In this document: piece after piece, positions 23,725-31,891 of the stretch
Layout of the letters: each line of letters begins with the position of its first letter
Position numbering within the stretch: the first letter of the stretch is position 1
From: Paenibacillus cookii
GTDB taxonomy: Bacteria; Bacillota; Bacilli; Paenibacillales; Paenibacillaceae
Length of the DNA stretch: 36,615 nt
Direction of reading: 5' to 3'
Assembly: GCF_018333375.1 (NCBI RefSeq)
Contig: NZ_BORW01000041.1
Location: 1 to 36,615 of the forward strand
Translations under genes and position numbers: made by a program
Notes under the pieces: model-generated
What the model was told of the DNA's origin: nothing
Seen by the model: only the letters and a program-made list of their open reading frames with translations
The model's database searches: none

Positions 23725-24459
23725 ATGAAAATGCTTTTGCGTGCCGAAACGATGAAGACCCAATGGAAAATTGTTTTTTTGCTGGCTTTGCTGGATACGC
23801 TGATCAATGCAGCCATGGGCGTGGAGCAGCTCCAAAGCCTGAAGGAATTTTTTGCGCCGAGCTGGACGACCCTTTATATCCACAGCGTGAATCTTCACTC
23901 GATGTTTTTCTTTCCTCTCTATTGCGGGATTCTGGCTTCCTTATTGTGTATGTACGAGCACCGGGATGGGGGCTGGAAGATCGTGCTTGGATCTCCCGGT
24001 CCGCGGCATAACGTATTCTATGCCAAATACTTGGTGTTAATCGGGATTCTGGCATTGGTGCAACTTGTATTCATGTTGGGCTACCTTGCCGCAGGAAAGC
24101 TGGCGGGCGCTCCGGGAAGCATTCCTTGGGGAACGTTGCTGTATACCGGACTTGGGGGATGGATCGGCATTCTGCCGCTCGCCGCCCTGCAGCTGATCGT
24201 TTCCATTAAAGTGCGCAATTTCGGCGCTTCCCTCGCGTTGTCCGTAGGTTATGTCGTGCCGAACATCGTGCTGACCGGGTTTCATTCCGCGATCGGAGCC
24301 TGGCTTCCGTTTACGATTCCCTATTACGTGATGATGCCGCAGGCGGCCATCTATGCCCCAAGGGTCGAACCATACAGTTTATGGGCGATTACGTTGGTTA
24401 CCGGAGTGGCTTATTTGCTTGTCGGGCAGCGCTTTTTTGAAAGAAGAGACTGGTTATAA
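23725..24459 (+). CDS. Immunity ABC permease (LanG/MutG type)
   Basis: This 244-residue integral membrane protein with about six hydrophobic segments is the second permease subunit of a LanFEG-type transporter. It starts MKMLLRAETMKTQWKIVFLL, and has the loop LCMYEHRDGGWKIVLGSPG that is typical of these permeases (residues after TM2 facing the ATPase). GGAGGAA precedes the ATG. It ends the locus at a strong terminator. No lantibiotic precursor or modification gene is present, so this is an immunity or resistance module rather than a producer cluster. Confidence 0.85.
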   Translation: MKMLLRAETMKTQWKIVFLLALLDTLINAAMGVEQLQSLKEFFAPSWTTLYIHSVNLHSMFFFPLYCGILASLLCMYEHRDGGWKIVLGSPGPRHNVFYAKYLVLIGILALVQLVFMLGYLAAGKLAGAPGSIPWGTLLYTGLGGWIGILPLAALQLIVSIKVRNFGASLALSVGYVVPNIVLTGFHSAIGAWLPFTIPYYVMMPQAAIYAPRVEPYSLWAITLVTGVAYLLVGQRFFERRDWL

Positions 24460-24572
24460 GCGATCGATTGCGGCATGATCAGGGGGCGTAACCTTTCGGG
24501 GCATGCTCATGGTAATGCCTTTTCGCATTCATCGTTTTTTCCACCAGGCAGCTTACTCTTGTTGCCGCGAAA

Positions 24573-24640
24573 AAAACACCTTCAAAGATGCTTCCATACC
24601 TTACGAGATGGTTGCATGTTCTTGAAGGTGTTTTATTTTG
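24573..24640. terminator. Bidirectional terminator between immunity locus and gntR
   Basis: AAAACACCTTCAA (24573-24585) pairs perfectly with TTGAAGGTGTTTT (24622-24634). A T-run follows on the plus strand and an A-run precedes it (T-run on the minus strand), so it can stop both the permease gene and the convergent GntR gene. The 247-base gap around it has no gene. Confidence 0.88.
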
Positions 24641-24706
24641 CCTTTTTATATTGCCACTAATCTATAACGGAATTCTGTAAAGGCGGCGCTTTGAAGGCAT
24701 CGTCTG

Positions 24707-25372
24707 TTATAGATTGTCAAGCAGGTTGTCCGCAGTGAGTTGGATGTGCGTTCTAAAGATGTCGACGGCACGATCGCTGTCGCGGCTAAGAACGGCATCG
24801 GTTAATGCTTTATGTTCGGCGCGGCCATCGCGGGTCGGCTGCTGTTGGAACGACCAATGTCGATAAAATTCGCTCAAATCCCAGAGGCGTCTGCAGATAT
24901 CCAGGAGAAGCGCATTGGGGCATGCGGCGATAAGCTGGTAATGAAATTGACGGTGGATGTCGGACCACTCTTCGCGAATGGCAAGCTTTTGATCCGCTTC
25001 TTCGTATTCGGCCGTTTGCGATAATTTGTGGTGAAGGGCGATTACATTGGATTCCCATGTGAGATCGCCATGGGCGATGGACAGGCGTAATGCTGCGGAT
25101 TCATTGATCAACCGCGCTTCGATGATGCTTTTCAATTCTTCCTCCGACGCCGTTTTCACGGAAAAGCCGTGATTCGGGTTTTGCAAAACGAGGCCTTGGG
25201 TTGCTAACCGGGTCAGTGCTTCCCGAACGACGGCAACCGAGACATCAAAACTTTTGGCTAGTTCCGAAACGGTTAATGGAGAGCCTGGTTCATATTGCCC
25301 GGCCAAAATATCATGCCGCAGTTTCTTTGTAACATTTTCACTTAAAGTGGACGAACCGTTTCTTTTCGCCAT
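24707..25372 (-). CDS. GntR-family regulator, FCD (FadR-like) subfamily
   Basis: This 221-residue regulator has an N-terminal winged helix (TVSELAKSFDVSVAVVREAL) and a C-terminal all-helical FCD ligand domain; acidic and His residues that usually hold a metal are visible in IHRQFHYQLIAAC. Start: AAAGGATGG ten bases before ATG at 25372; the frame is open further upstream, but that part is AT-rich and unlike the family. It is divergent from the PEBP gene, with a 12-bp perfect palindrome between them, so autoregulation and control of the neighbour are likely. The effector is unknown. Confidence 0.9.
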   Translation of the reverse strand: MAKRNGSSTLSENVTKKLRHDILAGQYEPGSPLTVSELAKSFDVSVAVVREALTRLATQGLVLQNPNHGFSVKTASEEELKSIIEARLINESAALRLSIAHGDLTWESNVIALHHKLSQTAEYEEADQKLAIREEWSDIHRQFHYQLIAACPNALLLDICRRLWDLSEFYRHWSFQQQPTRDGRAEHKALTDAVLSRDSDRAVDIFRTHIQLTADNLLDNL

Positions 25373-25485
25373 GAAGCCGACACCATCCTTTATAACATCG
25401 GGATAATCCACGTTTAAATAATTTACACTGAAACTTATAAAAAAACAAGCTAAAATTCGAAAATTCAATAATAAAAATATTTATG

Positions 25486-25514
25486 TTTACAGAATCGATT
25501 CTTGAATATATAAT
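25486..25514 (+). promoter_or_regulatory. Promoter with overlapping palindromic operator
   Basis: TTTACA (25486-25491) and TATAAT (25509-25514) are 17 bases apart, a strong sigma-A promoter. The perfect palindrome AGAATCGATTCT (25491-25502) sits in the spacer, a natural repressor site, perhaps for the divergent GntR protein. Confidence 0.7.
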
Positions 25515-25543
25515 CGAATCTCACAAAAAAGGAGGAGTTTACA

Positions 25544-26070
25544 GTGAACAACAACCCATTTGCCAAATTGCCGGAAGTCGCGGCCTTTCAGGTAACGAGT
25601 AACGATATTGTAGAGGGCTTTCCCTTGCCTCCCCAGCAATACGCGTCTGGAGAGGAGGGGGCAAAGATCTTTCGCCCCATTTGAAATGGTCGGGTGCGCC
25701 CGAAGGCACGAAGAGTTTCGCCGTCACCGCGTATGACCCGGATGCCCCGACCGGATCGGGCCTGTGGCACTGGGCGGTCATCAACATCCCTGCCGGCGTC
25801 ACCGAACTGCCGGCCGGCGCAGGCGACGAACATGGCAGCGGCTTGCCGGAAGGCGCTTTGCAACTGCCGAACGATTTGCGGCTTGAACGGTTTATCGGTG
25901 CGGCGCCTCCAGCGGGACACGGTCCTCATCGGTATTATTTTGTCGTTCATGCGCTGGATGTCGAGAAGATCGGCGTTGACCCAAGCGCCACGCCGGCTCT
26001 CCTGGGATTCACCATGCTGGGCCATACGCTGGGGAGAGCAATCCTCATGGCAACAGGTGAAGTGAAGTAA
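25544..26070 (+). pseudogene. YbhB/YbcL-family PEBP protein, frameshifted
   Basis: GGAGGAG and a GTG at 25544 open a frame reading MNNNPFAKLPEVAAFQVTSN that stops at TGA (25682-25684). The family core, DLSPHLKWSGAPEGTKSFAV and YDPDAPTGSGLWHW, continues in the next frame to a TAA at 26068-26070. Adding one G to the G-run near 25655-25661 restores a single protein of about 175 residues of the phosphatidylethanolamine-binding (Raf-kinase-inhibitor-like) family. The ligand-pocket His of GPHRYYFVVHALD is intact. It is either a pseudogene or a sequencing error. The native function of the family in bacteria is poorly known. Confidence 0.75.
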
Positions 26071-26151
26071 CCCGAGTGTTCGCATGCTGCAAAGGGGGAG
26101 AAACGCCAGATGCTTCAACCGAAGCATCGTCATATAAGGGAGGAGAGGTGA

Positions 26152-26286
26152 AGCAAAACGGTTCGTCATCGAATTGTATGTCCCGTATGCCGCCAACCGA
26201 TTAAAAATTTGAAGCATACGATCATTTGCGGCTGCGGGAGCAAAATCAAAAACAAAATTGCCATTAAGAAGGCGGGAGCATCATGA
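26152..26286 (+). pseudogene. Small zinc-ribbon frame lacking a start codon
   Basis: An open frame encodes IVCPVCRQPIKNLKHTII then CGCGSKIKNKIAIKKAGAS, a CPxC...CxC zinc-ribbon pattern with a basic tail. It ends in a TGA that overlaps the next ATG (ATGA), as in coupled genes. There is no ATG, GTG or TTG in frame. A GTG at 26148 with GGGAGGAG upstream is in another frame, and removing one base between them would join it. It may be a third single-base lesion in this region. Confidence 0.35.
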
Positions 26287-27003
26287 AGCCGATCCATGAA
26301 CAAACGATTCTTGTTACGGGAGCGACGGACGGCATCGGCAAACAGACCGCGATCGATTTGGCGTCGCGCGGAGCGACCGTTATCGTGCACGGGAGAAATG
26401 ACGAGCGGGGAAGGGCTGCGGTAGAGCAGATCGTCCGGTTAACGGGAAACGAAAACATTCGTTTTCATAAGGCGGACTTTTCGTCGCTTGCCGAAGTGCA
26501 GCGGTTCGCAGCGGAGGTACAGGCCGAGTATGCAGGTCTCGATGCGCTGATCAACAACGCGGGTACCGGTGGAACAGGAGCGCGCGCCTTAAGCCGGGAC
26601 GGATATGAGCTTATGCTTGCCGTCAATTATTTGGCCCCGTATCTGCTGACCGGTTTGCTGCTGCCCATGTTGAAAGCCAATTCGGCGCGGGTCGTGAATG
26701 TTGCGTCCGCAAGTCAGAAACGGATCGATTTATCCGACTTGATGCTGGAACGAGGTTATTCGCCGTTAGCGGCCTATCAGCAAAGCAAGCTTGCACTCGT
26801 AGCGTTCACGTTCGAGTTGGCCGAAACGTTCCGGAGCAGATGCGGTCGTCCATCTGGCTGTTTCGGCCGAACTCGAAGGAGTGACGGGGAAATACTTCGA
26901 TCGCAAAAGGGAAGCAACTGCCGACAAGCAAGCCTATGACGGCCCATTTCGCCGCAGGCTGTGGGAGCTCAGCGCGCGCTTGACTGGTTTGGATCTGCAA
27001 TGA
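26283..27003 (+). pseudogene. Short-chain dehydrogenase with internal deletion
   Basis: The N-terminal part is a normal SDR: TGATDGIGKQTAIDL cofactor loop, NNAGTGG, the catalytic Ser region VVNVASASQK and YQQSK. After ELAETFRSR the frame becomes unrelated and stops at 26939. In the next frame DAVVHLAVSAELEGVTGKYF and the usual C-terminus up to LTGLDLQ resume directly. The stretch of about 35-45 residues expected after the YxxxK helix (the PG-motif substrate loop) is missing, so an internal deletion with frameshift has occurred. This cannot be a one-base sequencing error. The gene is very likely dead. Confidence 0.8.
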
Positions 27004-27065
27004 TAGCCCAGTGGAACAAGTGACCCTGCGGACTTCGAACGATATACGAATATTTTGGAGAATCG

Positions 27066-27107
27066 AAAGACCGGGATTCCTTGATGAACAAGGAGTTCCG
27101 GTCTTTT
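27066..27107 (+). terminator. Terminator after the dehydrogenase pseudogene
   Basis: An 18-bp stem (27066-27083 with 27089-27106, two wobbles) encloses a five-base loop and is followed by further T. It is a strong intrinsic terminator, preserved although the gene is broken. Confidence 0.9.
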
Positions 27108-27211
27108 ACTTTATGATTCGTGGGCAACGGTTCACTTCACATAGGTTTTTCACTTATTGTTGGCAGGCTCGAAATCAAACCCCTTGCTATTTATCTTCAA
27201 ATCACATATTA

Positions 27212-27239
27212 TATAATTAATAATCTTAAATTAGAGATT
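27212..27239 (+). promoter_or_regulatory. mhqO promoter -10 and MhqR-like palindrome
   Basis: TATAAT (27212-27217) is followed by an 18-bp imperfect palindrome (27222-27239, AATCT...AGATT, seven of nine pairs). Its ATCT-AGAT arms resemble the B. subtilis MhqR operator (TATCTCGAA type). Location between the -10 and AAAGGAGG (27245-27252) suits repression. No regulator gene is in the window. Confidence 0.5.
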
Positions 27240-27261
27240 TTATAAAAGGAGGCATCGCATC

Positions 27262-28215
27262 ATGACCATGCTGAAAACAGCAGGCATTCACCATATAACG
27301 GCATTCGTGAACAACGCGCAGCAAAACGTCGATTTTCACGCCGGCGTCCTCGGATTGAGACTGGTCAAAAAGACGATTAACTTTGACGCGCCCGAAGTAT
27401 ATCATTTGTATTTTGGCAACGAAAAGGGCAGCCCCGGCACGATCATCACGTTTTTTCCGCAGGACAATGCGAGAACGGGCGTCATCGGCGGCGGGCAAGT
27501 AAGCATGACGGTATATGCCATTCCGGCCGGCAGCATGGACTTTTGGGCGAAACGCCTCGATTCCTTTGGCATCCGTCATGAAACAACTTCCCGGTTCGGG
27601 GAGAGCTACCTGCGTTTCTTCGATCCATCGGGATTGCAAATCGAGCTCGTGGAACGCGAGGAAGGAGCGCCAAGCCGCTGGTCCTTTAACGGCATTCCGG
27701 CGGAACATGCGATCAAAGGATTTGGAGGCGCGATGCTCAGCAGCATCTCCTCGAAAAATACGATGCTCGTGCTGGAAAAAGTGCTAGGTCTCGAGCGCGT
27801 GGCCGAAGAAAACGGCCTTGTTCGCTTTAAAGGATTCGGGGACATCGGGAACATCATCGACGTCAATGCCGAAAACGCCCCGTGGGGCGATCCCGGCGCA
27901 GGCACGGTGCATCACATCGCATGGCGGGCCAAAGACTATGAAGAACACGAACAATGGCGCGCGCTGCTGGCGGAAATCGGCTTCCAGCCGACGCCGGTCA
28001 TTGACCGCCAGTATTTTAATGCGATATACTTCCGTGAACCGGGAGGTATTTTGTTCGAAATCGCGACCGATCCTCCGGGCTTTGCCCGCGACGAAACTTT
28101 CGAGGAACTGGGCACGCATTTGATGCTGCCGGAATGGTACGAGCCGCAGCGCGAATTGATCGAACAAATATTGACCAAGCTTGAAGTACGTGAAGTGAAG
28201 GGAGAATTCCAATGA
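27262..28215 (+). CDS. mhqO: Ring-cleaving dioxygenase, MhqO-like (VOC/glyoxalase fold)
   Basis: This 317-residue double vicinal-oxygen-chelate protein resembles B. subtilis MhqO, an extradiol dioxygenase acting on hydroquinone-like compounds. The first VOC unit starts AGIHHITAFVNNAQQNVD and contains FYAG-like DFHAGVLGLRLVKKT. The second unit has TVHHIAWRAKDYEEHE and later GILFEIATDPPGF, which supply the metal-binding His and Glu residues. AAAGGAGG is ten bases upstream. Its TGA overlaps the mhqD ATG (ATGA), the same pairing of dioxygenase and hydrolase used for quinone/electrophile resistance in Bacillus. Confidence 0.9.
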   Translation: MTMLKTAGIHHITAFVNNAQQNVDFHAGVLGLRLVKKTINFDAPEVYHLYFGNEKGSPGTIITFFPQDNARTGVIGGGQVSMTVYAIPAGSMDFWAKRLDSFGIRHETTSRFGESYLRFFDPSGLQIELVEREEGAPSRWSFNGIPAEHAIKGFGGAMLSSISSKNTMLVLEKVLGLERVAEENGLVRFKGFGDIGNIIDVNAENAPWGDPGAGTVHHIAWRAKDYEEHEQWRALLAEIGFQPTPVIDRQYFNAIYFREPGGILFEIATDPPGFARDETFEELGTHLMLPEWYEPQRELIEQILTKLEVREVKGEFQ

Positions 28216-28832
28216 GCAATTTAAGCATGAAACATGTTTTTAAACAAGGTTCCGATCCGGCTGCGCCGGTGCTGGTCCTTTTGCATGGCACCGGGGGCAA
28301 CGAGCATGACCTGCTGCCGCTGACCGAGATGCTTTCGCCGGAATCGTCCGTGCTGGGCGTGCGCGGCAACGTGCTCGAAAACGGCATGCCGCGCTTTTTC
28401 CGCCGGTTGGCGGAAGGCGTGTTCGACGAAGAAGACTTGGTGTTCCGCACGAAAGAGCTGAACGATTTTCTCGACGAAGCGGCGAAGGCATACGGCCTGC
28501 AGCGCGAGCGCATGATCGCCGTCGGCTTCTCGAACGGCGCCAACATCGCCGCCAGCCTGCTGTTCCATTACGAGCATGCGCTGTGGGGAGCGGTGCTGCT
28601 CCATCCGATGGTGCCGCTGCGCGGCAAGCAGCTGCCGGATTTGACCGGGGTTCCGGTCTTTATCGGCGCAGGCAAAAACGACCCGCTCTGCTCCGTGTCC
28701 GAAACGGAAGAGCTCCAGTCGCTATTGTCCGGAGCGGGAGCCGAGGTTCAAGTGCATTGGGACAACCAGGGCCATCAGCTGAGCAAAAGGGAGCTGTACG
28801 CCGCCTCCGACTGGCTGGATAACCGCTTCTAA
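28212..28832 (+). CDS. mhqD: Alpha/beta hydrolase, MhqD-like
   Basis: This 206-residue carboxylesterase/phospholipase-type hydrolase has the oxyanion region VLLHGTGGNEHDLLPL, the nucleophile Ser107 in VGFSNGANIA, the acid near GAGKNDPLCS and the His in NQGHQLS. It matches B. subtilis MhqD, a member of the MhqR regulon for hydroquinone and catechol stress. It overlaps mhqO by four bases and ends at its own terminator. The natural substrate is not known. Confidence 0.88.
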   Translation: MSNLSMKHVFKQGSDPAAPVLVLLHGTGGNEHDLLPLTEMLSPESSVLGVRGNVLENGMPRFFRRLAEGVFDEEDLVFRTKELNDFLDEAAKAYGLQRERMIAVGFSNGANIAASLLFHYEHALWGAVLLHPMVPLRGKQLPDLTGVPVFIGAGKNDPLCSVSETEELQSLLSGAGAEVQVHWDNQGHQLSKRELYAASDWLDNRF

Positions 28833-28845
28833 ATCTATAAGGGAG

Positions 28846-28880
28846 AACCTCCTGTCCTGACATGGGACGGGAGGTTTTTT
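28846..28880 (+). terminator. mhqOD terminator
   Basis: AACCTCCTGTCC (28846-28857) pairs with GGACGGGAGGTT (28865-28876, one wobble), followed by TTTTTT. Confidence 0.9.
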
Positions 28881-28909
28881 GCGTTGTGGCGATCCGCGAC
28901 CCGAAATCG

Positions 28910-28956
28910 ATTTTTCCGAAATTCCTCTTGAAAAAACGCCGCAAAAAAGGTACGGT
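28910..28956 (+). promoter_or_regulatory. ilvA promoter with CodY-like box
   Basis: ATTTTTCCGAAATTC (28910-28924) matches the CodY box AATTTTCNGAAAATT with three mismatches. It directly precedes TTGAAA (28928-28933), which is 17 bases from TACGGT (28951-28956). CodY represses branched-chain amino acid genes in many Firmicutes. No T-box leader motif was found in the 77 bases to the start codon. Confidence 0.45.
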
Positions 28957-29033
28957 ACTGAGTAATAAACTTTTAAGGCGAGAATCAAAGCCCGGAAGCG
29001 ATAAATGCGGGCTGATGGAGTGAGGGGAACAAA

Positions 29034-30341
29034 ATGAAGGAACATGTGCAAGAAACGGCTACGGGCGTTGCCAATCCGGCGCCGGAAGTCAGCGACCAAT
29101 CGGTTTCGATGGAGGATATCGTGCGAGCCCATCACGTGCTGCGCGAGGTGATCGTGCGCACGCCGCTTCAGCACGATGCCGTGCTGTCGGCGAAATACAA
29201 ATGCAACGTCTATTTGAAAAGGGAAGATTTGCAGGTCGTGCGGTCCTTTAAAATCCGCGGCGCTTACAACATGATTCGCAACTTAACGGATGAAGAGCGG
29301 GCAAGGGGCATCGTGTGCGCAAGCGCGGGCAACCATGCCCAAGGCGTCGCATTCTCCTGCAATGCCCTTGGCATCCAAGGCAAAATATATATGCCGAGCA
29401 CGACGCCGAACCAGAAGGTGAAGCAGGTCAAGCGTTTCGGCGGCAGCAACGTCGAAGTCGTCCTGATCGGCGATACGTTCGACGACGCTTTCGAGCAGGC
29501 GATGAAGGCTTGCAAAGAGCAGGGCATGACGTTTATCCACCCGTTCGACGCCCCGAAAATTATCGCGGGCAACGGCACGGTCGGAATGGAAATCATGGAG
29601 AGCCTGGACGTGCCGGCGGATTACGTATTCGTAACGATCGGAGGCGGCGGCCTGGCGGCGGGAGTGGGCTTGTACATCAAAGCCGTCAGCCCTTCGACGA
29701 AGGTGATCGGCGTGGAGCCGTCGGGAGCGGCTTCGATGAGCGAAGCTTTGCTGCGCCGTGAAGTGGTGACGCTGGAGGAGATCGACAAATTCGTCGACGG
29801 GGCCGCGGTCAAACGGGTAGGGGACATGCCGTACGCGATTTGCGCGAGCAAGCTCGACGACATCGTGAAGGTGCCGGAAGGCAAAGCGTGCACGACCATC
29901 CTTGACCTGTACAACGAAAACGCGATCGTCGTGGAGCCGGCGGGCGCCCTGCCGGTCGCCGCGCTGGACCTGTACAGCGAGCAGATCCAAGGCAAAAACG
30001 TCGTCTGCATCATCAGCGGCGGCAACAACGATATCGACCGGATGCAGGAAATCAAGGAGCGTTCCTTGATGTACGAAGGCATCAAACATTATTTCATGAT
30101 CAATTTCCCGCAGCGTTCCGGCGCGCTCCGCGAGTTTCTCGAGGACGTGCTCGGCCCCGGCGACGACATCACCAACTTCGAATATACGAAAAAGCATAAC
30201 AAGGAAAACGGCCCGGCGCTGGTCGGCATCGAGCTCAACAGCAAAGAGGACTACCTGCCGCTGATCGAGCGCATGAACCGCAAAGGGCTGCAGTATACCG
30301 AGCTGAACAAGGACTCGAATTTGTACAATATTCTGATTTAA
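29034..30341 (+). CDS. ilvA: Threonine ammonia-lyase (threonine dehydratase), biosynthetic
   Basis: This 435-residue PLP enzyme makes 2-oxobutanoate from threonine, the first step to isoleucine. The PLP lysine is Lys73 in VVRSFKIRGAYNM. The glycine-rich phosphate loop is VTIGGGGLAAG. A C-terminal ACT-like regulatory domain (about 335-435, from YFMINFPQRSGALREFL) is present in the short one-domain form of Bacillus IlvA (422 residues). GAGGGG precedes the ATG. It is a single-gene unit between two terminators. A CodY-like box suggests regulation by branched-chain amino acids. Confidence 0.95.
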   Translation: MKEHVQETATGVANPAPEVSDQSVSMEDIVRAHHVLREVIVRTPLQHDAVLSAKYKCNVYLKREDLQVVRSFKIRGAYNMIRNLTDEERARGIVCASAGNHAQGVAFSCNALGIQGKIYMPSTTPNQKVKQVKRFGGSNVEVVLIGDTFDDAFEQAMKACKEQGMTFIHPFDAPKIIAGNGTVGMEIMESLDVPADYVFVTIGGGGLAAGVGLYIKAVSPSTKVIGVEPSGAASMSEALLRREVVTLEEIDKFVDGAAVKRVGDMPYAICASKLDDIVKVPEGKACTTILDLYNENAIVVEPAGALPVAALDLYSEQIQGKNVVCIISGGNNDIDRMQEIKERSLMYEGIKHYFMINFPQRSGALREFLEDVLGPGDDITNFEYTKKHNKENGPALVGIELNSKEDYLPLIERMNRKGLQYTELNKDSNLYNILI

Positions 30342-30353
30342 TTGTTCTTCTAT

Positions 30354-30394
30354 CCCCCGCGTAAGCCGGCTTGACGGCTAGCGCGGGGGTTTTT
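30354..30394 (+). terminator. ilvA terminator
   Basis: CCCCCGC (30354-30360) pairs with GCGGGGG (30383-30389), with an inner AGCCG/CGGCT stem, then TTTTT. On the minus strand no T-run follows, so it mainly serves ilvA. Confidence 0.9.
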
Positions 30395-30429
30395 GCATGA
30401 GCATCGGAACGGTCGGTAATAGGGGATTT

Positions 30430-30963
30430 TTATGTTGCCGCCGTCATGCGCGTTTTCTGTTTTTTCCGTTTCCCCGGCCTTTCGCTGTCCCATCGGAAGG
30501 TGAACACCGCGAGCGCGACGCAAACGACGGTAAAGCCTAAGAGAATGCCGAGCGGGAGCCAGAGCGCAGAGACCGCTTCCCCCGGGGATACCGCGATTCG
30601 CATCGCTTCGACGAGGTAGTGGAAAGGCTGCAATTTCCCGATGACGACGACCCACTTGGGCGCATGCGCCAGCGAATAAAAGGCTTCGCTCGTAAACAGC
30701 ATCGGAAAGCCGATCAGATTGGAAATCATGTTCACGTTGCTTTCGTCGCGGGACAAATTCGCCGCGATAAAACCGATGGCCGTGAAGCAGACCGTTCCGA
30801 CGAGCAGCACGACGAGCACGAGCAGAAGAGAGAGCAGGCCCAAACGCGTACCGAGAAGAACGGCGCCCACCAGCAGCACGCATCCGCTTACCACCAGCAT
30901 GAGAACCGTTCTGGCACCCGTTGAAAAGGCCGCCTTCCGGGATGATCCGGAAAACGGCCGCAA
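30430..30963 (-). pseudogene. ABC-2 type permease, N-terminally truncated
   Basis: This frame of 177 codons covers only the C-terminal part of an ABC-2 (drug/polysaccharide export) permease: four to five membrane helices, the FIAANLSRDESNVNMISNLI loop and LQPFHYLVEAMRIAV, which matches the usual region before the last helix. The N-terminal membrane helix and first cytoplasmic segment are missing. The frame opens with a TTG only one codon after the RpiR stop and has no ribosome-binding site of its own. No ATPase partner is nearby. It is probably a remnant left after a deletion or rearrangement. Confidence 0.7.
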
Positions 30964-30966
30964 ACG

Positions 30967-31827
30967 TTACAAGAAATAATTCGTGATCGCCTGATCGCTG
31001 GCCAGCACGGCCTCGCTGTCGAGCTTTTTTTTCAAATAGGCCTTGTCCGAAGAGATGAAGATGCTCATGAGCAGATCGACGACGAACAGGAAGGTGATAT
31101 GATTGGATAAAAGCGCGCTGTTGCTCACCGAGATTTTGTCCGGCACGATGATGTTCACGTCCGCGTTTTCGGTAATCGGCGACGAATCGTAACAGGTGAT
31201 CGCGACGGTTTTGGCTTGCTTGACCTGCGCGATCGCAACGGTGTCCGCCACTTCCTTCGTGGAACCGGAGCGGGAGAAGGCGACGACGGCGTCTTCCTTG
31301 CCGCATTGGGAGGCGGCGATTTTCATGGCGCGGCTGTCGTTCAGCGCTTCGGCATGGATGCCGATAATCGCCAGGCGGTTCTTCAGGGCGATGGCTGCCA
31401 GATAGGAATCGAAGAGGCCGATCACGTAAATCCGCCGTGCCCCTTTCAGAATGTCAACGACGCGGAGGAGCTGCTCTTCGGTGACAAGCGCGGACGTATT
31501 GACGATCAATTCGTTGTAATCGAGGGCCAGCGCGTCGATCGGGTTGATTTCCCGCCGTTCTTTTTTCTTGGCCTGCATATCGCGGTAAAAAGCGTCCTGG
31601 GCAAAAGCGATTTTAAAATCGTTAAAGCCCTTGAAGCCTATTTTTTTGCAAAATCGGTTGATGCTCGTTTCCGATACGCCGATTTCATTGGCAATGGCCG
31701 TGATCGTGTTGCGCGTAATAAAATCCGGATTGTGTATGACGAAATTGGCGATCTGGTTTTCGCCGAAGGTCAATTTTTGGGTTTGGGACACGATTTTTGC
31801 GATGACGGCCGGAATCTGTGAAGACAT
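30967..31827 (-). CDS. MurR/RpiR-family transcriptional regulator
   Basis: This is a 286-residue protein with an N-terminal helix-turn-helix (AIANEIGVSETSINRFCKKI) and a C-terminal SIS sugar-isomerase domain (VIGLFDSYLAAIALKNRLA; VVAFSRSGSTKEVADTVAIA) that usually senses a sugar phosphate or related metabolite. GGAGGAGG precedes the start. It is the fourth gene of the minus-strand operon, which suggests it controls transport and breakdown of the operon's substrate. The ligand is unknown. Confidence 0.93.
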   Translation of the reverse strand: MSSQIPAVIAKIVSQTQKLTFGENQIANFVIHNPDFITRNTITAIANEIGVSETSINRFCKKIGFKGFNDFKIAFAQDAFYRDMQAKKKERREINPIDALALDYNELIVNTSALVTEEQLLRVVDILKGARRIYVIGLFDSYLAAIALKNRLAIIGIHAEALNDSRAMKIAASQCGKEDAVVAFSRSGSTKEVADTVAIAQVKQAKTVAITCYDSSPITENADVNIIVPDKISVSNSALLSNHITFLFVVDLLMSIFISSDKAYLKKKLDSEAVLASDQAITNYFL

Positions 31828-31891
31828 GATACCTCCTCCTGATCTAACGCTGGAAATGACGAATCCGGTAAATTTTCGTTAGCTTTCCTCA

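Noticed and set aside
22085..24459. Lantibiotic production cluster
   Set aside because: No precursor peptide, LanB/C/M modification enzyme or leader protease is present; only sensing and immunity-type genes.
27011..27220. 69-codon frame after the dehydrogenase pseudogene
   Set aside because: It runs through a strong terminator stem and ends in the mhqO promoter region.
28957..29033. T-box leader before ilvA
   Set aside because: No AGGGTGGNACCGCG-like motif or terminator is present; only a short GCCCG/CGGGC hairpin was seen.
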